DNA from: Pseudomonadota bacterium | GTDB lineage: Bacteria; Pseudomonadota; Gammaproteobacteria; Pseudomonadales; Pseudohongiellaceae | Reading direction: 5' to 3' | Length of the DNA stretch: 41,563 nucleotides | Assembly: GCA_022566775.1 (NCBI GenBank) | Contig: JADFIJ010000004.1 | Coordinates: forward strand, 1 to 41,563 | Shown: one piece after another, positions 25,170 to 33,011 of the stretch | Layout of the letters: each line of letters begins with the position of its first letter | Position numbering within the stretch: the stretch's first letter is position 1 | Translations under genes and position numbers: made by a program | The notes under the pieces: model-generated | Told to the model about the DNA's origin: nothing | The model's input: the letters and a program-made list of their open reading frames with translations, nothing else | Databases searched by the model: none

Positions 25170-25201
25170 CCAAGTATTTTTGTGGGTGTCCAATTTGTGT
25201 G
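25127..25201. repeat. GTGGGTGTCC-type inverted repeat at a truncation junction
   Basis: TGTGGACACCCACAAATTGG (25127-25146) and TTTTTGTGGGTGTCCAATTT (25177-25196) share the 12-base blocks GTCCAATTTGTG and TGTGGGTGTCCA in inverted orientation. It differs in sequence from the GGGGTCAG family. It covers the 3' end of the cupin gene and marks where the convergent sigma-factor remnant stops. Confidence 0.7.
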
Positions 25202-25989
25202 CCCGTAACAGGACTTGGTAAAGGCCAACGATCTGCTGCCAATCAGTTTCTGCGGCGCTCGCTGCCTGTGAATGTAAACCGGCGATTGCTGCCTGTATCT
25301 GATAGAAGCCTGACTGCCGCAGCCTCAGCGCTTTTTGTAAGAGCACGTCTGCTTCTCGAATTTGTGATTTTCTCCACAGCGCTCGATCTTGTTTATCGAG
25401 AGTGACCAACTCCTGATTGTCATCAACTCTCGCGGTGGCTCTGGCATCATGAAACAGCATCAGCGCAAGTAAGCCGAAGTTCTCGGGATTGGGATAGGAT
25501 CGACACAGAGATCGAGCTAGCGCAATTGCCTGGCACCATTAGCGCGCTGGCGATCTCTGCCAAGCTAAATCCCATAACCAACTTGAGAGTCAGGGCCAAC
25601 TGGTTCTCGATGGCGATGGCAGGATGGCAGCACATGAAAATTAGCCGTAGTACATCATCATCGGGCCCCCCGCTTTCGACCATCAAATTTGACACCGAGG
25701 GATCGATCTCATCGCCTGCAAGCGGCTGCAGGCGGGAATCCCTCCGATAGCGATCACGAAAGCTATTCATGCCGGTGCTAATCAACCACGCCTTGATGTT
25801 ATTCGGCACACCGTTCCTGGGCCAGGTTTCGAGCGCGCGTAGAATCGCATCCTGCATGGCATCTTCTGCCTGGTGCACCGTGCGCAACTTGCGCCGCACT
25901 GTGATGCGCCTGTATCCTCTCGTGCAAGAACTGCCGATCGAAATTTTCGTTGCGTTGATTAGTGAGGATCGATTTCATCGAACTACGTT
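25202..25989 (-). pseudogene. Decayed ECF sigma factor (DGPF/YciI-associated type)
   Basis: Sigma region 2 and 4 sequence is readable: VHQAEDAMQDAILRALETWP, GVPNNIKAWLISTG, DDDVLRLIFMCCHPAI, LALTLKLVMGFSLAEIASAL (about 25880-25530). About 60-75 expected residues are then missing, and the frame changes to IALARSLCRSYPNPENFGLL, ALMLFHDARATARVDDN and YQIQAAIAGLHSQAASAAET, which is the C-terminal helical domain of this ECF class. The N-terminus is also out of frame near 25900, and the MITE-like element begins at 25990. The last ~100 residues are lost at the repeat 25127-25201. In intact loci this sigma gene directly follows a YciI/DGPF gene, as it does here. Confidence 0.85.
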
Positions 25990-26302
25990 AGGGCACCTCT
26001 GAATAATACAGTAATGTCTCAGCGAGTCCTGAAGCGTTCATTTGCAAGGCACACTTCGCCGGCAAAGCTTCCGCTCCCTGCTCACGCCCCTCACCTACAT
26101 CCATGTAGGCGATGGTGTCGCCCTTGGCAAGAAGTGTAACGCCGCAAATGAACGCTTCAGGGCTCGCCCTCCGGGGCTTTCAGGCGGGTCTGCACTCCGC
26201 GTTATGGCTGCTTGAAAGGGGGTCTACCTTCCTGCGCAACCCGGCCTTGATTGCAAACCCGCCTGAAAGCCTGAGCATCACTGTATTATTCAGAGGTGCC
26301 CT
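25990..26302. mobile_element. MITE-like element, family 2, three nested inverted repeats
   Basis: Terminal repeats at 25990-26022 and 26271-26302 (both ends start AGGGCACCTCTGAATAATAC) match over about 31 of 33 positions. Inside are a perfect 18-base inverted repeat (CCTGAAGCGTTCATTTGC, 26028-26045 with 26144-26161) and a perfect 15-base one (GGCTTTCAGGCGGGT, 26175-26189 with 26257-26271). No protein is encoded. It lies between the YciI-like gene and the sigma remnant. No clear target-site duplication is visible. Confidence 0.85.
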
Positions 26303-26307
26303 TGCTA

Positions 26308-26668
26308 CTACTGATCGAATACCATGATCGGACGGACTTCGATCGAACCCCATCCTGCCGACGGGATTTGACTGGCTAATTCGATGGCTTCGTCAAGGTC
26401 TACGCATTCGAGAAGATAGTAACCGCCCAGTTGTTCCTTGGTTTCAGCGAAAGGACCGTCTGTCGTCACCGTATTGCCGTCCCGGATGCGCACGGTGGTG
26501 GCGCTCTCGGTGGGCATCAGTGCGTCACCGGCTACCAGCTTTCCAGATTCCCTCATTCTTTCGGTAAAGGCGAAATAGTCAGTCATGATGGCTTCCTGCT
26601 CGGATTTAGGGCGCGAAGGTAGATTGGTTTTGGATCGCCCCTTCATAAATCAGACAGAGATATTGCAT
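26308..26668 (-). pseudogene. YciI/DGPF-family gene with a one-base frameshift
   Basis: The natural start is the ATG complementary to 26666-26668 (MQYLCLIYEGAIQNQSTFAP), which runs into TAA at about 26607. One base out of frame the protein continues PKSEQEAIMTDYFAFTER, then GKLVAGDALMPTES, VTTDGPFAETKEQLGGYYLL (the DGPF signature) and GSIEVRPIMVFDQ. Removing one base from the GGG run at 26609-26611 would restore a normal full-length protein of about 119 residues. A shorter product from an internal start cannot be excluded. Function is unknown; such proteins are partnered with the ECF sigma next to them. Confidence 0.8.
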
Positions 26669-27137
26669 GATATTGGTTCCTGTTTTGTTGGTTATATCGA
26701 AAGCTCGCTATCTCCAGTATCGGGCTCGCAATTTCCAGCCGACTGTCAGATAGTGCGTTTTGACCACGGCCCGAGGCAAAGGTCATACACCATAGACGAT
26801 CTGGGAACCCGAAAACCGACAATAGCGAAGCAAAAGGGATAAGAAAAGAGTTAAATAGTGCGAGTAGAATGGTCGGATAGCTATGGATGGCTCAGCTTTT
26901 CTCATAGATAAAGCTGTCCACTAATTTTTATTCAATATAGTTCAGATAAGTGGGAAGGGGTCAAATCTTGACTTAACATAGTTTGGGAGCGAATCCGGCC
27001 CTTATGCGTTAAGTCAAGATTTGACCCCTTAGACTTAGATATGATCGTAACCCTCGGTTCGGGTCAGGGTGGGGCGTCTAACTCTTCTATACTCAAAAGA
27101 ACATCGCTCTTTACCAGGTCATCACATTTACTAAGCT
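26669..27137. other. Gene-poor gap
   Basis: No gene is supported in these 469 bases. Apart from the perfect inverted repeat at 26955-27030 nothing recognisable is seen. An open frame over 26585-26842 has no family resemblance and overlaps the YciI-like remnant. Confidence 0.6.
26955..27030. repeat. Perfect 23-base GGGGTCA inverted repeat
   Basis: AAGGGGTCAAATCTTGACTT plus AAC at 26955-26977 is exactly complementary to 27008-27030, across a 30-base spacer. The ends match the GGGGTCAG family while the inner arm differs (AAATCTTGACTTAAC). Confidence 0.9.
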
Positions 27138-27863
27138 TCACTTCCAGAAAGGAATTATCATCGGAACCGATTTGCGATAATTCGCGTAATCCTCTCCCAG
27201 GGCAGTCAATAAATCCTGTTCTTCCCAACGTATGGCCAATAAAATGTATACCGTGGTAATAATGGCGAAAGCCAAGTGAGCGAGTGTCATTGTCGGCGTA
27301 GCCCAGAAAGCGAAGAACCAGCCCATATACAGCGGATGTCGAATCAGTTTATAGGGTCCGGGAGTGCCGAATTTCAGGGGCGTATACTCTTTGCCGGTGA
27401 AATTAAGGTAGACCTGTCGCAGTCCAAACAAATCGAAATGATTGATTAAGAAGGTAGATACGAGCACCAGTGCCCAACCAAACCCGAACAGGGAATAGAG
27501 GATGATTCGACCGACGCTTCCCTCTACCTGCCAGACAATGCCACCTATGGGTTGCCAATAGTAAAACAACAATATCAGTGCCAGGCTGGATAATAGCGTA
27601 TAGGTGCTGCGTTCGGCGGCCTTGGGTATGATTTTGGTCCACCAGGTTTTGAAGGCTGGCCTTGCCATCACACTGTGCTGAACGGCAAACACGCTCAACA
27701 GCCCGATATTAATGAGAAGTGCGATTATTAATGGTCCCTCGGCGCCGGAATCGATGCTCTTGGGTACCAGGAAATTTCCCATGAAGCCCATGGCATAGAG
27801 GAATGTTAATAAGAAGGTTAAGTAGGCTACAACGCCATAGAATAAAATTATGAATCTGGACAT
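27138..27863 (-). CDS. mddA: MddA-like methanethiol S-methyltransferase (NnrU/ICMT fold)
   Basis: A 241-residue membrane protein with about six hydrophobic segments. FLYAMGFMGNFLVPKSIDSG (about 21-40), LLSVFAVQHSVMARPAFK and the SAM-binding C-terminus GPYKLIRHPLYMGWFFAFWA followed by EEQDLLTALGEDYANYRKSV are the pattern of MddA and related isoprenylcysteine-methyltransferase-like enzymes. MddA methylates methanethiol to dimethyl sulfide in the inner membrane. Related proteins (NnrU) have other roles, so the substrate is inferred. The ATG at 27863 is preceded by AGGAGA. Single-gene unit, with 180 bases to the next gene upstream. Confidence 0.75.
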   Translation of the reverse strand: MSRFIILFYGVVAYLTFLLTFLYAMGFMGNFLVPKSIDSGAEGPLIIALLINIGLLSVFAVQHSVMARPAFKTWWTKIIPKAAERSTYTLLSSLALILLFYYWQPIGGIVWQVEGSVGRIILYSLFGFGWALVLVSTFLINHFDLFGLRQVYLNFTGKEYTPLKFGTPGPYKLIRHPLYMGWFFAFWATPTMTLAHLAFAIITTVYILLAIRWEEQDLLTALGEDYANYRKSVPMIIPFWK

Positions 27864-28043
27864 AATCGGTCTCCTGTTAATATTGTAATCAGAGTGCTCT
27901 TTCTACATCACTTCAAGAATTCCTATTTTGTATTGAGCGATTAAATATACTCCTGTCCCGTGCTTTGAATCAACAGGCGCTTCTCAGACACCGCCGGACG
28001 GGATTTGCAGCAATCGATTGTAAATAAGGCTGCCCCTGGAGCT

Positions 28044-28640
28044 TTACAATTCCATGATCTCGACTTTGCGGAAACGCAAGGTGCCTCGTCCCCACTGTAG
28101 AGCGAAGGGGCCACTCGCAAACAGGTTGTCGCGGACGTCGACGGTTTTCTCACCATTTAATTCCACAACCAGGTGATCGCCCTGCAGGGTGAGCAGGTAA
28201 ATATTCCATTTACCACCGGCCTTTGGCCTGGGCTCAGCAACTGGTGCGATGTGGACGATGCCACCGGTGCCGTAGGCAGGATCGGGGCGTTGATCGTAGA
28301 TATTCGCCTCGTAGCAATTTCTGTCATTGACCGAGGACGGGTCCTGGCAGCGCATGAAGATGCCGCTGTTGGCATCATCGCTGGCCCAGAATTCTATGCG
28401 CAGAGAGAAATCGCTATAACTTTCCTTGGAGACGAGAAAAGAAGCCCCATTACCCGCCGTGGCCTCAATGGCGCCCATCTGCGCCGACCAGTTGGCGTCC
28501 CCAAGAATATTAAAATTATCCATGCCGGTAGTGCCGTCTATCAGCGTGACCCACTCCTTATCGGCGCTATAGGCCAGGGTACTGGATAAGCCCAAGCAAA
28601 GCAGAAGGAAAAATTTGGGTAGAGCGGAAGTTTTTTGCAT
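28044..28640 (-). CDS. Secreted DUF1080 / 3-keto-glycoside hydrolase-like protein
   Basis: A 198-residue protein from the ATG at 28640 (a GTG at 28655 is also possible; ribosome-binding site weak). The signal ends TLAYSADKEW. The PF06439 lectin-like fold is indicated by WVTLIDGTTGMDNF, SYSDFSLRIEFWASDDANSG, IFMRCQDP, YEANIYDQRPDPAYGTGGI, GKWNIYLLTLQGDHLVVELN and FALQWGRGTLRFRKVEIMEL. The family binds or hydrolyses carbohydrates, including 3-keto-glucosides; catalytic residues are not clearly visible. Stand-alone or co-transcribed with the NHL gene upstream (gap 133 bases). Confidence 0.82.
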   Translation of the reverse strand: MQKTSALPKFFLLLCLGLSSTLAYSADKEWVTLIDGTTGMDNFNILGDANWSAQMGAIEATAGNGASFLVSKESYSDFSLRIEFWASDDANSGIFMRCQDPSSVNDRNCYEANIYDQRPDPAYGTGGIVHIAPVAEPRPKAGGKWNIYLLTLQGDHLVVELNGEKTVDVRDNLFASGPFALQWGRGTLRFRKVEIMEL

Positions 28641-28773
28641 CGACTTGATTCTCACTAAGTGTTGATGAAAGATACTCGCGTAGCGCCGTCCTGGCCAGAA
28701 TCCAAACGCATATTGGAGGCGGTGAAGGCATTAACCCCCTGTCTATTTAGGCCTCCCCAACGTCAACTAGATT

Positions 28774-29922
28774 CTATTCGCCACCTCTGTCCCTGGTGAC
28801 CAGTTTTTGCACGCGCCAGTTGATCAGCTCGGCCACCCAGATTTCATCTTCAGAGGGGCAGGCGATGGCATGAATCCAACCAAACTCGCCGAGGTTGCGG
28901 CCGGGCTGACCATAGACTCCAAGCACCTCGCCATCGAGGGACACCTTGTAGATGCGAGAAGGATACAAGTCGCCGATGAACAACACCGGATCAGGCCCGG
29001 GTGTCATACACAGGGCATCTGGTGCGCCCGGAGCCATGGAGCCCCGTGTGCCGTTCGGATTTTCAGTGCCCATGACAATCTTGCCCCGTGTCGTGTCTAC
29101 CGGCACATTGACGGTGAATTCACGAATGTAGTTACCATCGGCATCGAACACTTGGATCCGGCGATTGCCGCGATCGGCCACGTAGATTTCGTCCGCGGGT
29201 GACACCGCGATGCCGTGGGGCGTATCGAACTGGCCCGGGCCACTGCCAAGCGAGCCCCAGCTGGTTACCCATTCGCCGCGGGCGTTTACCTTGCCAATCC
29301 TGGAGTTGATGTAGCCGTCGCTGAAGTAGGAGTTGCCCTGGGAGTCCCAGGCGACATCGGTGGGCTGGTTGAAGACGTTGTCCCGATGCACCGGGATAGG
29401 CCAGCGCGGATTATTATTCTCAGGGATATCCACATCCACACCCATGCGCGATAGCCTTCTGGCCATCACGGTCTCGTAATCGGGTGGTACTTGAATGTGC
29501 GACGCCTCGCCTTTGCGGCCAAAGACCCAATCCACATGCCCCTCGGGAGTGAATCTGAGGATCATGTTGGAGCCCTTGTCCACGACCCAGATGTTGTCCT
29601 GGGGATCGATGCGCACGGCATGAGCATAGGACCAGGCGTTGAGGTTTTTGCCTATCTCGCGGACGAAATTGCCCTGGGCATCGAACTCGAGTAGTTGGGA
29701 AGCCGTAGCCATGTAGGCCGGGCCCACCGAGTTGCCGCGGGAGAACACGAAGACATGGCCGTGTGAATTGACCGCCACGCCGGCGATCTCACCGAAGTGG
29801 ATATCGTTGGGTAATTTTAGTGGATTGGGCACCGATTCAAACGGCAGTTCCGGAACAGTCTGCGCGAGCGCCGGGGTAACACCAAGGCCGAGTAATACGG
29901 CTGCAAGAAGTAAACGTTTCAT
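28774..29922 (-). CDS. Secreted NHL-repeat beta-propeller
   Basis: A 382-residue protein started at the ATG complementary to 29920-29922, which follows AAGAGGTG; the GTG six bases further up is part of that ribosome-binding site. The signal ends PALAQT. NHL blades are clear: GEIAGVAVNSHGHVFVFSRG, HAVRIDPQDNIWVVDKGSNM, PTDVAWDSQGNSYFSDGYIN, PHGIAVSPADEIYVADRGN, RRIQVFDADGNYIREF. The six-bladed fold resembles peptidylglycine alpha-amidating lyase, but I do not assign activity. Periplasmic or secreted. Confidence 0.82.
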   Translation of the reverse strand: MKRLLLAAVLLGLGVTPALAQTVPELPFESVPNPLKLPNDIHFGEIAGVAVNSHGHVFVFSRGNSVGPAYMATASQLLEFDAQGNFVREIGKNLNAWSYAHAVRIDPQDNIWVVDKGSNMILRFTPEGHVDWVFGRKGEASHIQVPPDYETVMARRLSRMGVDVDIPENNNPRWPIPVHRDNVFNQPTDVAWDSQGNSYFSDGYINSRIGKVNARGEWVTSWGSLGSGPGQFDTPHGIAVSPADEIYVADRGNRRIQVFDADGNYIREFTVNVPVDTTRGKIVMGTENPNGTRGSMAPGAPDALCMTPGPDPVLFIGDLYPSRIYKVSLDGEVLGVYGQPGRNLGEFGWIHAIACPSEDEIWVAELINWRVQKLVTRDRGGE

Positions 29923-30033
29923 AATCACCTCTTTGGGGATTCAAGTGATGCCCGTGTGGCGGGCTGAGGGTGGATAACCCGAAAACTATAGCATACGGAT
30001 TAAATAGGGTGAATAAATCGGACCTTGCTGATT

Positions 30034-30417
30034 TTATTCACTATCGAGATAAAGCCACACGCCATCCACTCGGATGAATCGTGATACCTCCTGCAGGAGG
30101 CCAGGCTTGCCCTCATCGTCCAGGTAGCGGGCCTCAAACTTCACCATCCCCTCATTGCCCTTATGGCGAAAATCCAGAATCCTCAGGCCCTGCCAGTTGA
30201 GGGTCCTTGCAGACAGAGACTCGGCAGTAAGGTTGCCTGCCGAGCCCGGGTGCCAGGTCTCCAGTAAATAGCCCCCATGACCCCCCAATGCGAAGGCGCT
30301 GTAGCGGGAACGCATCAGTTGCTTGACGGTTTTGGCTTTGCTGCTGCGTGCCAGGTAGGGTCCGCAACAGCTCGCGAAGGGCTTGCCGGAGGTACAGGGG
30401 CAGAGGTCTGGTGACAT
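30034..30417 (-). CDS. ychJ: YchJ-family SEC-C zinc-motif protein
   Basis: A 127-residue protein. The N-terminal SEC-C-like motif CPCTSGKPFASCC (Cys6, Cys8, Cys17, Cys18) is a zinc site. MRSRYSAFALGG, YLLETWHP and VKFEARYLDDEG follow, ending GVWLYLDSE, which is the UPF0225/YchJ pattern (NTF2-like middle). It is slightly shorter than E. coli YchJ, lacking its C-terminal SEC-C copy. Cytoplasmic, role unknown. No strong ribosome-binding site; a GGGGCCAGAGTAAATC repeat arm (30428 on) lies just upstream. Confidence 0.88.
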   Translation of the reverse strand: MSPDLCPCTSGKPFASCCGPYLARSSKAKTVKQLMRSRYSAFALGGHGGYLLETWHPGSAGNLTAESLSARTLNWQGLRILDFRHKGNEGMVKFEARYLDDEGKPGLLQEVSRFIRVDGVWLYLDSE

Positions 30418-30460
30418 AGTGACAAATGGGGCCAGAGTAAATCCGCGGGAGATTTATTTT

Positions 30461-30902
30461 GACTCTGAGATATCTCCGCGAAGATATGGATAAAATTGTC
30501 GATGGTTGATGCGTGTAGCGGGGCTTGGCAAGGGGTACTGTTTTTCCGTTCCAGTGGGCCATCCCTGGCCCGTCCCGCGCTCCATCCCTGGGCGCTAGTC
30601 ACTACAAAACAGTACCCCTTGCCAATCCCCTATCGAATTCAGTGTTCTTTTCAAACTGCAGGTCTCGTTGCTTTTGTAAGAAAATCGCAGAAGCAGTTGG
30701 TCATTGTCTCTCTGCTATTTTTTAAAAAAACATGAAGCTTGGGGCAGTTGCTTGTCTGCTAGTCGTGCCTCAAATATAGATAAGATCACGAGCTTGCGTC
30801 CTACACCTACACTACAATCAATCAAAAATGACACATCAAGCATTTTATTTCAGCCTAATCTCCCGATTTAACACGATATTTCTAGGCGATGTCTCAGACT
30901 CT
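30461..30902. mobile_element. MITE-like element, family 1 copy B (inverted)
   Basis: It is related to 22859-23213 in opposite orientation: a 36-base identical core (30574-30609), the same flank order (CCCCGCTACACGCATCAA reading on the minus strand) and inner arms 30520-30544 / 30606-30630 matching at 24 of 25 positions. Degenerate outer ends are GACTCTGAGATATCTCCG at 30461 and GATGTCTCAGACTC ending 30902; the right outer boundary is less certain. It lacks about 50 bases containing the internal hairpin present in copy A, but has a longer arm (30640-30875) of unknown content. Confidence 0.75.
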
Positions 30903-30935
30903 AACCCTGCTGATTGGATTCGGTTCAAATGTCGA

Positions 30936-31571
30936 TTACTCGGTTCGTATTTTAAAGTCCGAACCCAGGGCCGGATTGATGTAGTCCTCTGGCAGCACCC
31001 GATCGGGATCGGGACGCACACTCAGGTAGTCCACATGCACTGGAACCTCGAGCCAGCCGTGTGGGGTGCCGGCAGGGATGATGATGATGTCGCCTTCCTT
31101 CACGTGCTTGGCGATCCAATCCCCCACGATCAAGCCACTGCAGGAGGGGCCGTTCAGAACGTTCGTCACCACACCGTCGTCCGCCGACAGATTGCCGTTC
31201 ATGATTTCACCGCCGGTGACCAGGGTACCCGAGCCCGATGCGATGTAATAAGTCTCGGTCTGGTGAATGTGCATAATGCCCCGCGCCATGCTGTTGCGAT
31301 TGCTGCTGGTGACGCCACAGGGCCGTGCCGGATTTTGAGTGGCCCTGCCGCTGCCTCTTTCGACCGCGCCGCGGTGGATAATGCCCACCGAGAGGTTCAG
31401 CTTGCCGATATTGCGGCTGACGAGCTGCCTGTCCACACCGGGCAGTTCGTTCACCATTTGCCATTGTTCCTCGGTGATGTAAGTAGCGTAGGTCTGGTCA
31501 TCCTGTGCCATCACCCCGGTGGAGATAGCTAGTACTGGTGCGACGAGCAGGAATTTGAGGTGCTTATTCAT
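30936..31571 (-). CDS. Secreted cupin-domain protein
   Basis: A 211-residue protein with a signal peptide (1-22, GVMAQDD). One cupin barrel: MHIHQTETYYIASGSGTLV (His101, His103, Glu106) and GDIIIIPAGTPHGW (His171) are the metal ligands of a typical cupin. A RNSMARGIMHIH stretch lies just before the metal motif. The start has AAGGAG nine bases upstream. It is probably a periplasmic metal enzyme or binding protein of unknown substrate. It is a different cupin from 24678-25169, with low similarity. Confidence 0.82.
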   Translation of the reverse strand: MNKHLKFLLVAPVLAISTGVMAQDDQTYATYITEEQWQMVNELPGVDRQLVSRNIGKLNLSVGIIHRGAVERGSGRATQNPARPCGVTSSNRNSMARGIMHIHQTETYYIASGSGTLVTGGEIMNGNLSADDGVVTNVLNGPSCSGLIVGDWIAKHVKEGDIIIIPAGTPHGWLEVPVHVDYLSVRPDPDRVLPEDYINPALGSDFKIRTE

Positions 31572-31714
31572 GGTGTTCTCCTTGTTTTCATCCTCGAAAT
31601 TTCACACGAAGAGAGGACAAAGCTAATTAATTTCTAGTGGTGAGGCGGAGCCGGCTATCACGTTCAATTAATCAGAGGCCCCTTAACTAAATCTGTCCCC
31701 AATTTATGTTTTGC

Positions 31715-32983
31715 TTATGTGAACAGGTCAAACGACTCAAAATCGCCATTGAGTAATTCGCCGGTATTTTCGTGCCCGAGCCACTCCTTGATCATGGTTC
31801 GATAGACCCGGCGGAAATCCGTGGTATAGGGAAGGTTGTCGCCTTCCGTCAACTGGGTCAGGCTTGGCAACTCACCGTAGTGGCCGCCCTTCACTGTCTT
31901 GCCCACCACGAACATGACGTTGGCGGCACCATGATCCGTGCCCAGGCTGACATTTTCCGGCACCCGTCGGCCAAATTCCGAGAAGATCATCAGGGCGACA
32001 TCGTCGGCCCGGCCGATGCGCTCTAAATCCTGCATAAACGCAGACACGGCGTCGGAGGTATAGGTCAGTAACCTGCGGTGCAGGTCGTTCTGGAACACGT
32101 GGGTATCGAAGGCGTTGTTGCGGTACGAAACATAGTAAATGCGCGTCGGCATACCGGCATCCAGCAGTGATACGACCTTGGGCAGGTCCAGGCCATTGAC
32201 GCCATAGTCCACAGGCGAGCTGTAGTTAGACCAGGCCTCACGCACCAGCGCCGAGGCATCGTTGGCGCTGCGGGCGATATCCAACAGATAACGGCGCGAT
32301 GGATTCTCGATCTCACCGACATCCGCAACCATGGCCAGGGCCTCCTTTTCTTGATAAAAGGATTCGCGCATGAATCGCTCAGGTGAGTCGAAGACCACGG
32401 GCACGTGCCGTTCGCTGCGAACCGCCAGGGATTGCCTGGCGGCGATGTTTACCAGGTAGTTGGCGGGTGCGGCAGGCGCCATCGCGTCCGCGAGACGACC
32501 GACCCAGCCATAGGCTTCGCCACTATTGGGCGCGGCGGTATGCCAGTAAGCCATCGAGGTAAAGTGCGAATACGACGGCTGGTCGTAGCCGCAGCCATGG
32601 ACGATGGCCATCTTGCCGTCCTTGTAGAGGCGCTCGAAGCCAGCCATTCCCGGATTGAGACCGAAGTGGTCGTCGAGGATTCGTAATTCGTGCTTGGGCA
32701 GGCCGATGTTGGGTCGGTGTCGGTAATAGGCATCATCGCCGTAAGGCACCACCGTGTTGAGGCCATCATTGCCGCCGGACAGTTCCAATATCACCAGCAC
32801 TTTGCCGTTGGTCGCAGCCTGCGCCGCCGCTGCAGCGACACGGCCAAACAGGGAAGGCGCGACGAATGTCGAGCCCAGGGTGCCAATACCAAGTCCGAGA
32901 CCGGCCATGCCCCTTCGTAGCAGGTTTCTGCGGTTCAGCTTGCGCTTAAACGGCTCATCTCGAATCAGACTATGTTTTTTCAT
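31715..32983 (-). CDS. DUF1501 protein, Tat-exported
   Basis: A 422-residue protein. The twin-arginine signal NRRNLLRRGMAGLGLG (Arg18-Arg19) is followed by a hydrophobic core and AAAAAQA. The DUF1501 alkaline-phosphatase-like fold is shown by VLVILELSGGNDGLNTVVPY, YRHRPNIGL, LDDHFGLNPG, NNAFDTHVFQNDLHRRLL, VALMIFSEFGRRVPEN and TDHGAANVMFVVG, including the likely metal ligands (Asp, His). It lies 28 bases downstream of the DUF1800 gene, the usual pairing of these two families. Function is unknown. Confidence 0.9.
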   Translation of the reverse strand: MKKHSLIRDEPFKRKLNRRNLLRRGMAGLGLGIGTLGSTFVAPSLFGRVAAAAAQAATNGKVLVILELSGGNDGLNTVVPYGDDAYYRHRPNIGLPKHELRILDDHFGLNPGMAGFERLYKDGKMAIVHGCGYDQPSYSHFTSMAYWHTAAPNSGEAYGWVGRLADAMAPAAPANYLVNIAARQSLAVRSERHVPVVFDSPERFMRESFYQEKEALAMVADVGEIENPSRRYLLDIARSANDASALVREAWSNYSSPVDYGVNGLDLPKVVSLLDAGMPTRIYYVSYRNNAFDTHVFQNDLHRRLLTYTSDAVSAFMQDLERIGRADDVALMIFSEFGRRVPENVSLGTDHGAANVMFVVGKTVKGGHYGELPSLTQLTEGDNLPYTTDFRRVYRTMIKEWLGHENTGELLNGDFESFDLFT

Positions 32984-33011
32984 AACATTCCTCTTATGCG
33001 GTATAAGCTAC

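Noticed and set aside
25982-26310. Target-site duplication flanking the 25990-26302 element
   Set aside because: Flanks ACTACGTT and TGCTACTA share only short matches; not convincing.
30828-31532. 234-codon open frame on the plus strand
   Set aside because: Antisense to the cupin gene and reads into element B; the cupin has a signal peptide, metal ligands and a ribosome-binding site.
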